From Sandarakinorhabdus oryzae (GTDB lineage Bacteria > Pseudomonadota > Alphaproteobacteria > Sphingomonadales > Sphingomonadaceae): a stretch of DNA of 37,147 bases. A model generated the notes under the pieces. It saw only the letters and a list, made by a program, of their open reading frames with translations, made no database searches and had not been told where the DNA came from. The stretch covers positions 1 through 37,147 of the forward strand of contig NZ_WNJP01000010.1 in NCBI RefSeq assembly GCF_009733735.1, written 5' to 3'. The translations under genes were made by a program, and so were the position numbers. This document shows positions 19,981 through 28,094 of the stretch, piece after piece (within the stretch, counting starts at the first letter, position 1; each line of letters starts with the position of its first letter).

Positions 19981-20348
19981 TTGCCGTCTCCGATCATCAC
20001 CAGCCGGCCGCCATCGAGCCGGCGATAGAAGCAATTCTGCCGCCCGGTGTGGCAGGCCGGCCCAGCCGGCTCTACCCGCAGCAGCAGGCAATCCTGGTCG
20101 CAATCCACCCTGATCTCGACAACGCGCTGGATGGCGCCGCTGGTCGCCCCCTTGTGCCACAGCTCGCGGCGGCTGCGGCTCCAGTAATGCGCCTCGCCGG
20201 TGGCCAGCGTGGCGGCCAGCGCATCGGCGTTCATGTGGGCGACCATCAGCACGGCGCCGCTGTCGGCATCGACGGCCACCGCCGTCAGCAGGCCATCGGC
20301 GCCCCAGCGCGGTTGGAATTCCAGCGTTTCGTCCACTGCATGGCTCAT
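19977..20348 (-). CDS. hisI: Phosphoribosyl-AMP cyclohydrolase (HisI)
   Basis: A 123-residue monofunctional enzyme for the third step of histidine synthesis, opening the purine ring of phosphoribosyl-AMP. It has the magnesium/zinc-binding DCDQD (Asp82, Asp84, Asp86, with Cys83) and the zinc ligands in [12 protein letters not shown] (Cys99, Cys106). The HisE pyrophosphohydrolase domain found in some fused HisIE proteins is absent. The gene stands apart from other his genes and overlaps the P450 by four bases. It is divergent from purF across 89 bases; both use phosphoribosyl chemistry, and shared control is possible but not shown. Confidence 0.96.
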   Translation of the reverse strand: MSHAVDETLEFQPRWGADGLLTAVAVDADSGAVLMVAHMNADALAATLATGEAHYWSRSRRELWHKGATSGAIQRVVEIRVDCDQDCLLLRVEPAGPACHTGRQNCFYRRLDGGRLVMIGDGK

Positions 20349-20407
20349 GTGACACTTTCATCACAACACGGGGGGCGACAAACCCCCGCCTGCGCCCTAT
20401 ATGGCGC
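20348..20407. promoter_or_regulatory. hisI/purF divergent control region with three inverted repeats
   Basis: Within the short spacer are TGTGA-N8-TCACA (20348-20365), CGGGGG/CCCCCG (20369-20388) and GCGCC-CTATAT-GGCGC (20392-20407). The last forms a small hairpin 30 bases before the preferred purF start. The first resembles a CRP half-site pair, but the 8-base spacing is not the CRP spacing of 6. Promoter boxes could not be assigned with confidence. Confidence 0.4.
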
Positions 20408-20437
20408 GGCATCTGCCGAATGACAAAGGCCGCCCAC

Positions 20438-21904
20438 ATGGAATCGATGCTCACCACCAATCCGTGGGAAGATGACCATCTCCACGAGGAATGCGGCGTG
20501 TTCGGCGTCTATGGCGCGGAAGGCGCGGCCGCTCTGGTGGCGCTGGGGCTGCACGCCCTGCAGCACCGCGGCCAGGAAGCGGCCGGCATCACCAGTTTCG
20601 ACGGCAAGGATTTCCACACCCACCGCGCCATGGGGCATGTGGCCGGCAATTTCGACAATGATGCGGTGATCAACAAGCTGAAGGGCGAGATCGCCATCGG
20701 CCACAACCGCTATTCCACCACCGGCGAAACCGCGCTGCGCAACGTGCAGCCGCTGTTTGCCGAACTGGCCTCGGGCGGCTTCTCGGTCGCCCACAACGGC
20801 AATATTTCCAACGCGATGACCCTGCGCCGCGAACTGGTGCGGCGCGGCGCCATCTTCCAGTCGACCAGCGATACCGAGGTGATCATCCACCTCGTCGCCA
20901 CCTCCTCCTACCGCACGCTGCTTGATCGCTTCATCGACGCGCTGAAGCGGGTGGAAGGCGCCTACAGCCTGATCTGCCTCACCGCCGAAGGCATGCTCGC
21001 CTGCCGCGATCCGCTCGGCATCCGGCCGCTGGTGCTGGGCCGCCTGGGCGACAGCTACATCCTCGCGTCCGAAACCGTCGCGCTCGACATGGTGGGTGCC
21101 ACCTTCCTGCGCTCGGTCGAACCGGGCGAGCTGATCATCATCACCGGCCGTGGCCTGCGCTCGATCCGGCCGTTCGCGCCGGTGCGCGCCCGGCCGTGCA
21201 TCTTCGAGCATGTCTATTTCAGCCGGCCCGATTCGATGATGGACGGCAGCAGCGTCTATGAGGTGCGCAAGCGCATCGGCGCCGAACTGGCCCGCGAAAA
21301 CCCGGTCGAGGCCGACATGGTGGTGCCGGTGCCGGACAGCGGCGTGCCCGGCGCCATCGGCTATGCCCAGGAAAGCGGCATCCCCTTCGAACTGGGCATC
21401 ATCCGCAGCCACTATATCGGCCGCACCTTCATTCAGCCCGGCGACCAGATCCGCAACCTGGGCGTCAAGCTGAAGCACAACGCCAACCGCGCGCTGATCG
21501 CCGGCAAGCGCATCGTGCTGATCGACGATTCGATCGTGCGCGGCACAACATCCGTGAAGATTGTGCAGATGCTGCGCGAAGCCGGCGCCGAAGAGGTGCA
21601 TATGCGCATCGCCAGCCCGCCGACGCGGCACAGCTGCTTCTATGGGGTGGACACGCCGGAACGCTCCAAGCTGCTGGCGGCGCAGATGGACGTCGAGCGC
21701 ATGCGCGATTTCATCAAGGTGGACAGCCTGTCCTTCCTCTCCATCGACGGCCTCTATCGCGCCGTTGGCGAGCCCACCCGTGACGAGCACGCGCCGCAAT
21801 ATTGCGATGCCTGCTTCACCGGCGATTATCCCACCCGCCTGACCGACCAGGAAGAGGTGGAAGTGCCTGACCAGCTGAGCTTGCTGGCCGAGCGCGTCAT
21901 CTGA
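20438..21904 (+). CDS. purF: Amidophosphoribosyltransferase (PurF), [4Fe-4S] and propeptide type
   Basis: A 488-residue enzyme for the first committed step of purine synthesis (PRPP plus glutamine to phosphoribosylamine). The N-terminal glutaminase nucleophile is Cys19 in HLHEECGVFG, so an 18-residue propeptide must be removed. The PRPP loop is VLIDDSIVRGTTS. Cysteines in ARPCIFEHVYF, HSCFYGVD and YCDACFTGDYP match the four iron-sulfur ligands of Bacillus subtilis PurF, so this is the oxygen-sensitive cluster-bearing type rather than the E. coli type. I prefer ATG 20438 because AAAGG lies eight bases upstream; an ATG at 20420 is in frame but lacks a site. Confidence 0.96.
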   Translation: MESMLTTNPWEDDHLHEECGVFGVYGAEGAAALVALGLHALQHRGQEAAGITSFDGKDFHTHRAMGHVAGNFDNDAVINKLKGEIAIGHNRYSTTGETALRNVQPLFAELASGGFSVAHNGNISNAMTLRRELVRRGAIFQSTSDTEVIIHLVATSSYRTLLDRFIDALKRVEGAYSLICLTAEGMLACRDPLGIRPLVLGRLGDSYILASETVALDMVGATFLRSVEPGELIIITGRGLRSIRPFAPVRARPCIFEHVYFSRPDSMMDGSSVYEVRKRIGAELARENPVEADMVVPVPDSGVPGAIGYAQESGIPFELGIIRSHYIGRTFIQPGDQIRNLGVKLKHNANRALIAGKRIVLIDDSIVRGTTSVKIVQMLREAGAEEVHMRIASPPTRHSCFYGVDTPERSKLLAAQMDVERMRDFIKVDSLSFLSIDGLYRAVGEPTRDEHAPQYCDACFTGDYPTRLTDQEEVEVPDQLSLLAERVI

Positions 21905-21945
21905 GGCGCTTGCCCTGCCCGCCCCTGCCCGCCTAAGGCCCCCGC

Positions 21946-22617
21946 ATGACTGACAGCACCGACAAGAAGCTCGCCCTGGTGACGGGCGCCAGCCGCGGCA
22001 TTGGCGCCGCCACCGCCGAAATGCTGGCCCGCGAAGGCTGGCACGTCATCCTCACTGCCCGCACCGAGGCCGGGCTGAAGGAAGTGGACGACCGCATCCA
22101 CAAGGCCGGCGGCACCGCCACCATCGCACCGTTCGACCTGACCGATGGCGAGGCCATCGACCGGCTGGGCAGTGCCATCGGCGCGCGCTGGGGCCGGATC
22201 GACGCGCTGATCCTCAACGCCGCGCAGCTGGGCACGCTGGCGCCGGTGCCGCACCTGGACCTGAAGGAATGGGACAAGCTGCTGGCGATCAACCTCACCG
22301 CCAACATGCGGCTGATCCGGGCGCTCGATCCCTGGCTGCGCCAGTCGGCGGCCGGGCACGTGGTTGCGGTCACCTCGTCGGTGGGCAGCACGCCGCGCGC
22401 CTATTGGGGCGGCTATGCCGCGACCAAGGCGGCGCTGGAGAATCTGGTCTCCACCTATGGCGAAGAGGTGAAGAACATCTCCGCCATCCGCACGCACATC
22501 GTCGATCCCGGCGCCACCCGCACCGTGATGCGCGCCCGCGCCTTCCCCGGTGAAGACCCGACCCGCGTGAAGCCACCGGAAGACGCGGCGCGGCTGATCC
22601 TGGACCGGTTGGGCTGA
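21946..22617 (+). CDS. Short-chain dehydrogenase/reductase
   Basis: A 223-residue classical SDR. TGASRGIG (13-20) binds the cofactor and Arg39 in LTARTEAG suggests NADP(H). The usual NNAG is LNAA, followed by catalytic Ser145 in VTSSVGS, Tyr157 and Lys161 in GGYAATK. It is slightly short, lacking much of the substrate loop. It begins 41 bases after purF on the same strand and may share its transcript. YciK-like SDRs of this shape are often found near housekeeping genes; substrate is unknown. A palindromic element follows the stop. Confidence 0.92.
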   Translation: MTDSTDKKLALVTGASRGIGAATAEMLAREGWHVILTARTEAGLKEVDDRIHKAGGTATIAPFDLTDGEAIDRLGSAIGARWGRIDALILNAAQLGTLAPVPHLDLKEWDKLLAINLTANMRLIRALDPWLRQSAAGHVVAVTSSVGSTPRAYWGGYAATKAALENLVSTYGEEVKNISAIRTHIVDPGATRTVMRARAFPGEDPTRVKPPEDAARLILDRLG

Positions 22618-22620
22618 AAT

Positions 22621-22677
22621 CCCCTCTCCCATCTGGGGAGAGGGTCGACTCGCGCGCAGCGCGAGCGGGGTGAGGGA
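22621..22677. repeat. Composite two-hairpin intergenic element (CCCCTCTCCC family)
   Basis: A 9-bp stem (CCCTCTCCC/GGGAGAGGG, 22622-22644) is followed by CTCGCGC-GCA-GCGCGAG (22649-22665) and then GCGGGGTGAGGG, which echoes the first arm. It fills the gap between the SDR stop and the convergent def stop. This form looks like the dispersed palindromic elements common in sphingomonad and related genomes. It could serve both genes as a transcription end. Confidence 0.8.
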
Positions 22678-22682
22678 TAACC

Positions 22683-23240
22683 TCAGGCCGCGCGGCGGGT
22701 TTTCCGCAGCTTTTCCAGCTTCTTCAGCAGCATGTCGCGCTTGAGCTTGCTCAGGTGATCGATGAACAGCACGCCATTCAAATGGTCCATCTCGTGCTGC
22801 AGGCAGGTGGCGAGCAGCCCGTCGAGCTTCTCGTCATGCGGCTTGCCCTGCTCGTCGAGCCATTTGACCTGGATTTCGGCCGGGCGCTGCACATCGGCAT
22901 ACATCTCCGGCACCGACAGGCAGCCTTCCTGATAGACTGACAGGTCGTCGGAGGCCCAGACGATCTCCGGATTGATGAAGACCCGCGGTTCCTTCACGCG
23001 CTTGATGTCTTCAGGCTTGGCATCGTCCGGCGTGTCATCCGCCTCGCGCTGCAGATCAATCACCAGGATACGTTCCGGCACGCCAACCTGGATGGCCGCC
23101 AGGCCGATGCCCGGCGCGTCATACATGGTCTCGAACATGTCGGCGATCAGCTTGCGATGCGCGTCGGTGACGGTTTTCACCGGTGTGCTGATCTGCTTCA
23201 GCCGCGGATCGGGCGTTTCGATGATGGGGAGGATGGCCAT
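22683..23240 (-). CDS. def: Peptide deformylase
   Basis: A 185-residue metalloenzyme removing the formyl group from new proteins. All three motifs are present: [10 protein letters not shown] (44-53), EGCLSVP with metal ligand Cys107, and QHEMDH with ligands His149 and His153 and catalytic Glu150. An acidic insertion (about residues 66-83, rich in Asp, Glu and Pro) sits between the first two motifs. The C-terminus is Lys/Arg-rich ([17 protein letters not shown]). No Shine-Dalgarno match is obvious before the ATG. Unlike many bacteria, it is not next to fmt in this window. Confidence 0.97.
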   Translation of the reverse strand: MAILPIIETPDPRLKQISTPVKTVTDAHRKLIADMFETMYDAPGIGLAAIQVGVPERILVIDLQREADDTPDDAKPEDIKRVKEPRVFINPEIVWASDDLSVYQEGCLSVPEMYADVQRPAEIQVKWLDEQGKPHDEKLDGLLATCLQHEMDHLNGVLFIDHLSKLKRDMLLKKLEKLRKTRRAA

Positions 23241-23304
23241 GGGCGTGACGTATGGTCGGCGAGGGTTGGCGTCAAGGGTTGGGGGATGGGCGCATTGAAG
23301 CGGC

Positions 23305-23374
23305 CGGCGGCGGAGCCGCCGAGTCCGCTGGGGGCTTAAGGGAAGAGGAAGGAAGGGCGCGGCAAAGCCGCGCC
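23305..23374. repeat. Two GC-rich hairpins upstream of def
   Basis: The 240-base gap between def and the TonB receptor gene contains CGGCGGC-GGA-GCCGCCG (23305-23321) and the perfect GGCGCGGC-AAA-GCCGCGCC (23356-23374), before the terminator at 23388. No convincing ORF is present in this gap. The def promoter must lie between these hairpins and 23240. Confidence 0.6.
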
Positions 23375-23387
23375 GTCGGACGAGTCA

Positions 23388-23417
23388 AAAAGGGCGGGGT
23401 GTTGGCCCCGCCCTTTT
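23388..23417 (-). terminator. Rho-independent terminator of the TonB receptor gene
   Basis: AAAAGGGCGGGG, a six-base loop and CCCCGCCCTTTT form a perfect 12-bp stem. On the minus strand it ends in TTTTT just after the stem, 63 bases beyond the receptor stop codon. The symmetric A/T ends would let it work in both directions. Confidence 0.88.
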
Positions 23418-23480
23418 CGCTCGCCGTCCGATCTTGCCGGAGTCGGTGGATAGCTCCGCTATCCACGCGCCCGGCTGCGA

Positions 23481-26093
23481 TTAAAACTTCGTCCTGAGCG
23501 TCACGCCATAGGTCCGCGGTTCCGCCGGGAAGGTGATGAAGGTCTGGCTGGCCGAAGCCGACAGGCCCTGGGCCACCGCCCGGAAGGTGCCGCTGCCCTG
23601 CAGCGGATTGTCGGCCGCCACCTGCTGATACAGCGTGTTGAAGATGTTCTGGCCCCACAGTTCGATGCCCCACAGCTTGTTCTTGCCATAGATGCCGACG
23701 CGGGCGTTCACCAGCGTGTAGGGCGCTTGGATCTTTTCGAAATCGAGGTCAGACCCGGTGTTGATCGCCGAGGAATGACGGAAATCGATGTAAGCCAGAC
23801 CCGACAGATTGTCGCCGATCGGCGGGGTCCAGGTCGCCGAACCGGTGGCCACCCACTGCTGCGAGTTGGACAGGTTGCGGCCCGGCAGCTGGAACAGGGT
23901 CGGCGCCAGCGACACGCCGTTGAGGCCGGCCAGCTGGCTGGCATAGCGGGTGTCGGCATAGGTCAGGCCAGCGTTGAAGCTGAGATACTTGACCGGGTAG
24001 AAGCCGGCTTCGATTTCGACGCCCTTGCTGACCAGGCCCGGCTTCTTCTTGCCGGTGCAGGCCGAGTTGCCGGCGATCAGATCGCGATCCTTGCCGCCCA
24101 GATCAACCGAGCAGCCTTCGATGTTGGTCACTTCGAAGTTCACACCGTTGAACGTGTTGAGCTGGAAGTCGTCGAACTTCTGATAGAAGGCGGCGACGTT
24201 CAGCTTGAACTGCTTGAGGTCCAGCTTGGTGCCGAATTCGAAGGCGTTCACCTTTTCCTGCGCGAATTGCAGGTTGAAGGCCGACGGCGCCGTGGCGTTG
24301 AGCGCCGAGCTGTCGAGGTTGAAACCGCCCGCCTTGTAGCCACGCGAGTAGCTGCCGTAGACCAGCAGATCAGGCGTGAACTTGTAGGACAGCACGGCGG
24401 TGCCGGTGAATTCGCTTTCGTTGCGGATGGTGCCCGGATCACCAACATTGAAGCCGGGGCCGGTGGTGTTGTTGATCACGCAGGCGACCGAGGTGACGGT
24501 CGGCCGCAGACCGTTCAGCGCGGCGAACGGACCGCCCACCAGCGACGGCGCGTTCCGCAGAGCACCGCAGAAATTGTTGTTGGACAGGAACTTGCTTTCC
24601 AGTTCCTTTTTCTCGTGCGTGTAGCGCAGACCCACAGTCAGCAGCAGCTTGTCAGGCACCAGGCTGATGACGTTGTGGGTGAAGAAGGCATAGTTGGTGC
24701 TCTTCTGCTTGAAATAGCCGCCCTGCACGATGCCGGTGCCGTTGAGCAGGCTCTGCCCGGTCGGCGGGGTGTAGCCGATCGCAGTGGCAAACAGGCCAAG
24801 CGTGTTGGCGCTGCCGGTCAGGCCGGCGAACTGGGCGTTGTAATAACGCTCGAAATCGGCGCCATAGATCAGATTGTCGTCAGTGCGCAGGGTTTCCGAA
24901 GCGAAATAGGCACCAACCAGGTAGTCGAGCCGGTCATTCAAGGCGGTGCCGTTGTAGCGCAGTTCCTGGCTGAAGGTCTGGAACTTGCGGTTCTGGTCAT
25001 CACGCTTCAGCAGGTCGAAGACGTTGAAATCCGCATCCTGCGCCGCCTTGTTCTTGAACTCGCGATAGGCGGTGATGGAGGTCAGCTGGCCATTGCCCAG
25101 CTGCCAGTTGAGTTCACCCGAAACACCCCAGTCGCGGGTGCGCTGGTTGTAGCTGGCACCCGGCGTGATCGAGGTCTGGTAGAGATATTTGGCACCATTG
25201 GTCGGCACATTGTAGACGCCGCCCAGGCTGCGCACCAGGCCCGCGATCGTGTTGGGCGACTGCACGACATTGCCGCTGGCATCGCGTGACAGGTTCTGCA
25301 GCGGGGCCAGGATGGCGGCGCCGCAGCATTCCTCGTCCTTCTGGTTGTAGTCGCCGATGATGCGGATCGACAGATCGTCGGTCGGCTTCAGCAGCAGCTG
25401 GCCGCGGATCAGGAAGCGATCACGGTCGTTGAGCTTGCGGCCCGACACGGTGTCGGTGAGGAAGCCGTCGCGCTTGTTGTAGAGCGCGTCAACGCGGAAG
25501 GCGGCCTTGTCACCGGCAATCGGGCCGGTCAGGCTGCCGACGACGCGGAAGGCGTTGAAATTGCCGTAGCTGACTTCGCCCGCGCCGCCGAATTCAAACT
25601 TCGGCTTGGCCGTGGTGATCGACAAGAGACCGGCCGACGCGTTGCGGCCGAACAGCGTGCCCTGCGGGCCGCGCAGCACTTCAATGCCTTCCAGCGGGCC
25701 GAGATCGGTCAGGCCAACACCGGTGCGGCTGCGATAGACGCCATCGATGAACACCGCGACCGAGCTTTCAAGGCCGGGGTTTTCACCCACCGTGCCGACG
25801 CCGCGGATACGGGCAGCGCCGTTCGATTCATTGGTGGCCGACGAGACCAGCAGCGACGGGGCGAGCTGGTTAAGCTGGCGGATATCGGTACCGCCCGATT
25901 TTTCCAGCGCTTCGGCCGAAACGGCGCTGACCGCGATCGGCACGTCCGACAGGAACTGGCTGCGCCGCGTCGCCGTGACGATGATTTCGGCCGGACCGCC
26001 GTCATCGGCCTGGGCGGTATCGGCGGGTTGCTGGGCCTGGGCAGCGGCCGGCAGCAGCATGATGGCGGCGGTGGCCAGAAGGAACGTGCGCAT
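23481..26093 (-). CDS. TonB-dependent outer-membrane receptor
   Basis: An 870-residue receptor. A signal peptide of about 20 residues ends in AAAQA, followed by a TonB box-like EIIVTATRR (36-44), the plug domain (DVPIAVSAVSAEALEKSGG, then GVYRSRTGVGL and LRGPQGTLFGRNASAG), and a long beta-barrel finishing in Phe (YGVTLRTKF) as needed for BAM insertion. The plug style is that of the large sphingomonad receptor group used for complex organic substrates as well as iron chelates. The start at 26093 has AGGGGAGA upstream; an ATG at 26201 would destroy the signal peptide. It is divergent from an SDR gene and has its own terminator. Ligand is not evident. Confidence 0.95.
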   Translation of the reverse strand: MRTFLLATAAIMLLPAAAQAQQPADTAQADDGGPAEIIVTATRRSQFLSDVPIAVSAVSAEALEKSGGTDIRQLNQLAPSLLVSSATNESNGAARIRGVGTVGENPGLESSVAVFIDGVYRSRTGVGLTDLGPLEGIEVLRGPQGTLFGRNASAGLLSITTAKPKFEFGGAGEVSYGNFNAFRVVGSLTGPIAGDKAAFRVDALYNKRDGFLTDTVSGRKLNDRDRFLIRGQLLLKPTDDLSIRIIGDYNQKDEECCGAAILAPLQNLSRDASGNVVQSPNTIAGLVRSLGGVYNVPTNGAKYLYQTSITPGASYNQRTRDWGVSGELNWQLGNGQLTSITAYREFKNKAAQDADFNVFDLLKRDDQNRKFQTFSQELRYNGTALNDRLDYLVGAYFASETLRTDDNLIYGADFERYYNAQFAGLTGSANTLGLFATAIGYTPPTGQSLLNGTGIVQGGYFKQKSTNYAFFTHNVISLVPDKLLLTVGLRYTHEKKELESKFLSNNNFCGALRNAPSLVGGPFAALNGLRPTVTSVACVINNTTGPGFNVGDPGTIRNESEFTGTAVLSYKFTPDLLVYGSYSRGYKAGGFNLDSSALNATAPSAFNLQFAQEKVNAFEFGTKLDLKQFKLNVAAFYQKFDDFQLNTFNGVNFEVTNIEGCSVDLGGKDRDLIAGNSACTGKKKPGLVSKGVEIEAGFYPVKYLSFNAGLTYADTRYASQLAGLNGVSLAPTLFQLPGRNLSNSQQWVATGSATWTPPIGDNLSGLAYIDFRHSSAINTGSDLDFEKIQAPYTLVNARVGIYGKNKLWGIELWGQNIFNTLYQQVAADNPLQGSGTFRAVAQGLSASASQTFITFPAEPRTYGVTLRTKF

Positions 26094-26311
26094 GGTGATC
26101 TCCCCTGATGGTCGTCGGGGCGGCCTTATGACTCTCTCCCGTACAAAGTGATGGCTAACGCAAGCAATGGGGTTGCGGAAGCGTGACAATTGCATGCGCA
26201 TGCAAAGAGCACAGTCTGTGTTGCAATGCTGTCACAGTAGGAAACACAGCTTTTCAGACGGGCTGGCGGCGGGCAGGGTGCCGCCACACGAAAAATACAG
26301 GGGAGACGGTG
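26094..26311. promoter_or_regulatory. Divergent control region between TonB receptor and SDR
   Basis: A 218-base spacer, less GC-rich than its surroundings, between two divergent genes that each have a strong GGGGAG ribosome binding site. Besides the 16-bp palindrome listed separately it has GCTGT...ACAGC (26228-26250). Individual -35/-10 boxes could not be assigned safely. Confidence 0.5.
26190..26205. promoter_or_regulatory. Perfect 16-bp palindrome TTGCATGCGCATGCAA, candidate operator
   Basis: The sequence equals its own reverse complement over 16 bases and lies 97 bases from the receptor start and 107 from the SDR start. Such a site suits a dimeric regulator controlling both genes. The AraC-type gene downstream usually would use direct repeats, so a TetR/LacI/GntR-type protein encoded elsewhere is at least as likely. 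Confidence 0.55.
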
Positions 26312-27085
26312 ATGAATCGACTGGCAGGCAAGGTGGCACTGATCACCGGCGCGGCGCAGGGGCTGGGCGAGGCGATGGCCCGCCGCATGGTGGAGGAAGG
26401 CGCCCGCGTGGTGCTGACCGACATCAATGAAGCCGGCGTGCAGGCCGTCGCGGCCAGCCTGGGGGACGCGGCCGTCGCCTGCCGCCATGATGTCACCAGT
26501 CCGGATGACTGGGCCGCGGCCATCGCCTTTGCCGAGGAAAAGTTCGGCGGCTTCCACGTGCTGGTGAACAATGCCGGCATTGCGGGCGGCTCCACGGTGG
26601 AGGCCACCGATTTCGAAACCTGGAAGCGCGTCCATTCGATCGATCTCGACAGCGTGTTCCTGGGCTGCAAGCTCTCGCTGCCCACCATGGCGCGCACCGT
26701 GCGCGAAACCGGCGTGCGCGGCAGCATCATCAACCTGTCCAGCATCGCCGGCGTGATCGCCGCGCACAATTCGGCGGCCTACAACAGCGCCAAGGCGGCC
26801 GTGCGCCACCTGACCAAGAGCGTCGCGCTGCACTGCGCCAAGCAGCAATATCGCATCACCTGCAACAGCATCCACCCGGTGTTCATCGATACGCCGATCC
26901 TGAAAGGCATCACCGACGCCATGGGCCGCGAGGCGGGTCTGGCCAAGCTGGGCCGCCAGATCCCGCTGGGGGCGGTGGGCGAACCCGACGACATCGCCTG
27001 GGCCGCGGTCTATCTTGCCAGTGACGAGGCCAAGATGGTCACCGGCCATGGCCTCTATGTCGACGGCGGCATCAGCGCGATGTGA
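26312..27085 (+). CDS. SDR-family alcohol/hydroxysteroid-type dehydrogenase
   Basis: A 257-residue classical SDR. TGAAQGLG (13-20), Asp37 in LTDIN (NAD(H) preference), NNAG (86-89), Ser143/Ser144 in NLSSIAG, and Tyr157/Lys161 in AAYNSAK are all present. The C-terminal half (CNSIHPVFIDTPIL, and ASDEAKMVTGHGLYVDGG) resembles 3-beta/17-beta-hydroxysteroid and cyclohexanol dehydrogenases; exact substrate is not readable. The start at 26312 is set by GGGGAG seven bases upstream; the frame is open further up but without a site. It is divergent from the TonB receptor and followed by an AraC-type regulator, suggesting uptake and oxidation of the same compound. Confidence 0.94.
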   Translation: MNRLAGKVALITGAAQGLGEAMARRMVEEGARVVLTDINEAGVQAVAASLGDAAVACRHDVTSPDDWAAAIAFAEEKFGGFHVLVNNAGIAGGSTVEATDFETWKRVHSIDLDSVFLGCKLSLPTMARTVRETGVRGSIINLSSIAGVIAAHNSAAYNSAKAAVRHLTKSVALHCAKQQYRITCNSIHPVFIDTPILKGITDAMGREAGLAKLGRQIPLGAVGEPDDIAWAAVYLASDEAKMVTGHGLYVDGGISAM

Positions 27086-27208
27086 GGTGCCTGCCCGGCC
27101 GCTGCCTGATCAACAGATGAAATCCCCGCAACTTTGACCCGCATCATCTTGCCCAATGCGGGGCAATGGTACACGGCCATCCTTCAGCGTGGCGTTCGGG
27201 GGAGTGCC

Positions 27209-28081
27209 GTGTTCAGTGACAGCCAAAGCCGGAATGTCCTTCCCGATGTGCATTTTGCGCTGCCGGCGCCGCATCTGCGGCCGCTGATCACGACCTATTA
27301 TGGCGTCACCACGCCGGTCGCGCTGGAAGACCATCTCCACCCTGAATGGGGCAATATCCGCTTCACGCTGCGCGGCGAATGGACGGTCGAACGGCCGGGC
27401 TGCAGCGACCCCACCCCGCCGCGCGGCGCTCTGTTCGGGCCCACCGATCGCACCGGCATCGTGCGCTCGGCCGGGCCGGGCAGCACCATCGGCGCCGGGC
27501 TGACCGCGCTGGGCTGGGCGACCTTCGTCCACCAATCCGCCCATGATCACGCCAATCGCATCCACGATCTGGCCGAAATCCACGGCGACGCCGCCGACCG
27601 CCTGTGGGCCGATCTGTGCGCGGCCGACTGGGAGGGCTGCTGCGCGCTGTTCGACGCCTGGTTCACCGCCCTGGCCGCCGCTGCGCCGCCGCCCGATCCG
27701 CTGATCGCGCGGGTGGAGCAGGCACTGGTCCACGGCAATATCGATACCGTGCACGTCTTTGCCGACGGGCTTGCCCTGACCGAGCGCACCCTGGCCCGCC
27801 TGTGCCACCGCGCCTTCGGCTTTTCGCCCAAGAGCCTGCTGCGCCGCCAGCGCTTCCTGCGCACCCTGGCCCAGATCGGTGACCGGCTCGACCAGCCGCT
27901 CTCCGTGCTGCTCGACGGCGGCTATTATGACCAGTCGCACTTCATCCGCGAGTTCAGGAGCTATATGGGAATGACGCCGCTGGCCTATTTCCACTCGCCG
28001 CGCCAGATGATGCGCCGCGCCGGCGCCGAACGGCTGCGCACCGCCGGCGCCCGCGTGCAGGGCCTGCACCAGCCGCAATAA
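27209..28081 (+). CDS. AraC-family transcriptional regulator
   Basis: A 290-residue regulator. The N-terminal 170 residues form a ligand-sensing region (LPAPHLRPLITTYYG, typical of the DUF6597/AraC-associated fold) and the C-terminal 100 carry the two helix-turn-helix motifs (FADGLALTERTLARLCHRAF; then GGYYDQSHFIREFRSYMGMT with PLAYF). The frame opens at TTG 27134, but I prefer GTG 27209, which has GGGGAG four bases before it and starts just ahead of the conserved region. It follows the SDR on the same strand by 123 bases and is the likeliest local regulator of the SDR/TonB pair. The effector is unknown. Confidence 0.9.
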   Translation: MFSDSQSRNVLPDVHFALPAPHLRPLITTYYGVTTPVALEDHLHPEWGNIRFTLRGEWTVERPGCSDPTPPRGALFGPTDRTGIVRSAGPGSTIGAGLTALGWATFVHQSAHDHANRIHDLAEIHGDAADRLWADLCAADWEGCCALFDAWFTALAAAAPPPDPLIARVEQALVHGNIDTVHVFADGLALTERTLARLCHRAFGFSPKSLLRRQRFLRTLAQIGDRLDQPLSVLLDGGYYDQSHFIREFRSYMGMTPLAYFHSPRQMMRRAGAERLRTAGARVQGLHQPQ

Positions 28082-28094
28082 TCGCCGAGCGCAA

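Noticed and set aside
20348-20365. CRP-like site TGTGA-N8-TCACA
   Set aside because: Spacing is 8 rather than the 6 used by CRP/FNR-type proteins, and the repeat partly overlaps the hisI start; kept only as part of the spacer description.
27124-27163. Inverted repeat CCCCGCA...TGCGGGG upstream of the AraC gene
   Set aside because: Arms of seven bases with a 26-base loop are easily found by chance in GC-rich sequence; no supporting promoter features.
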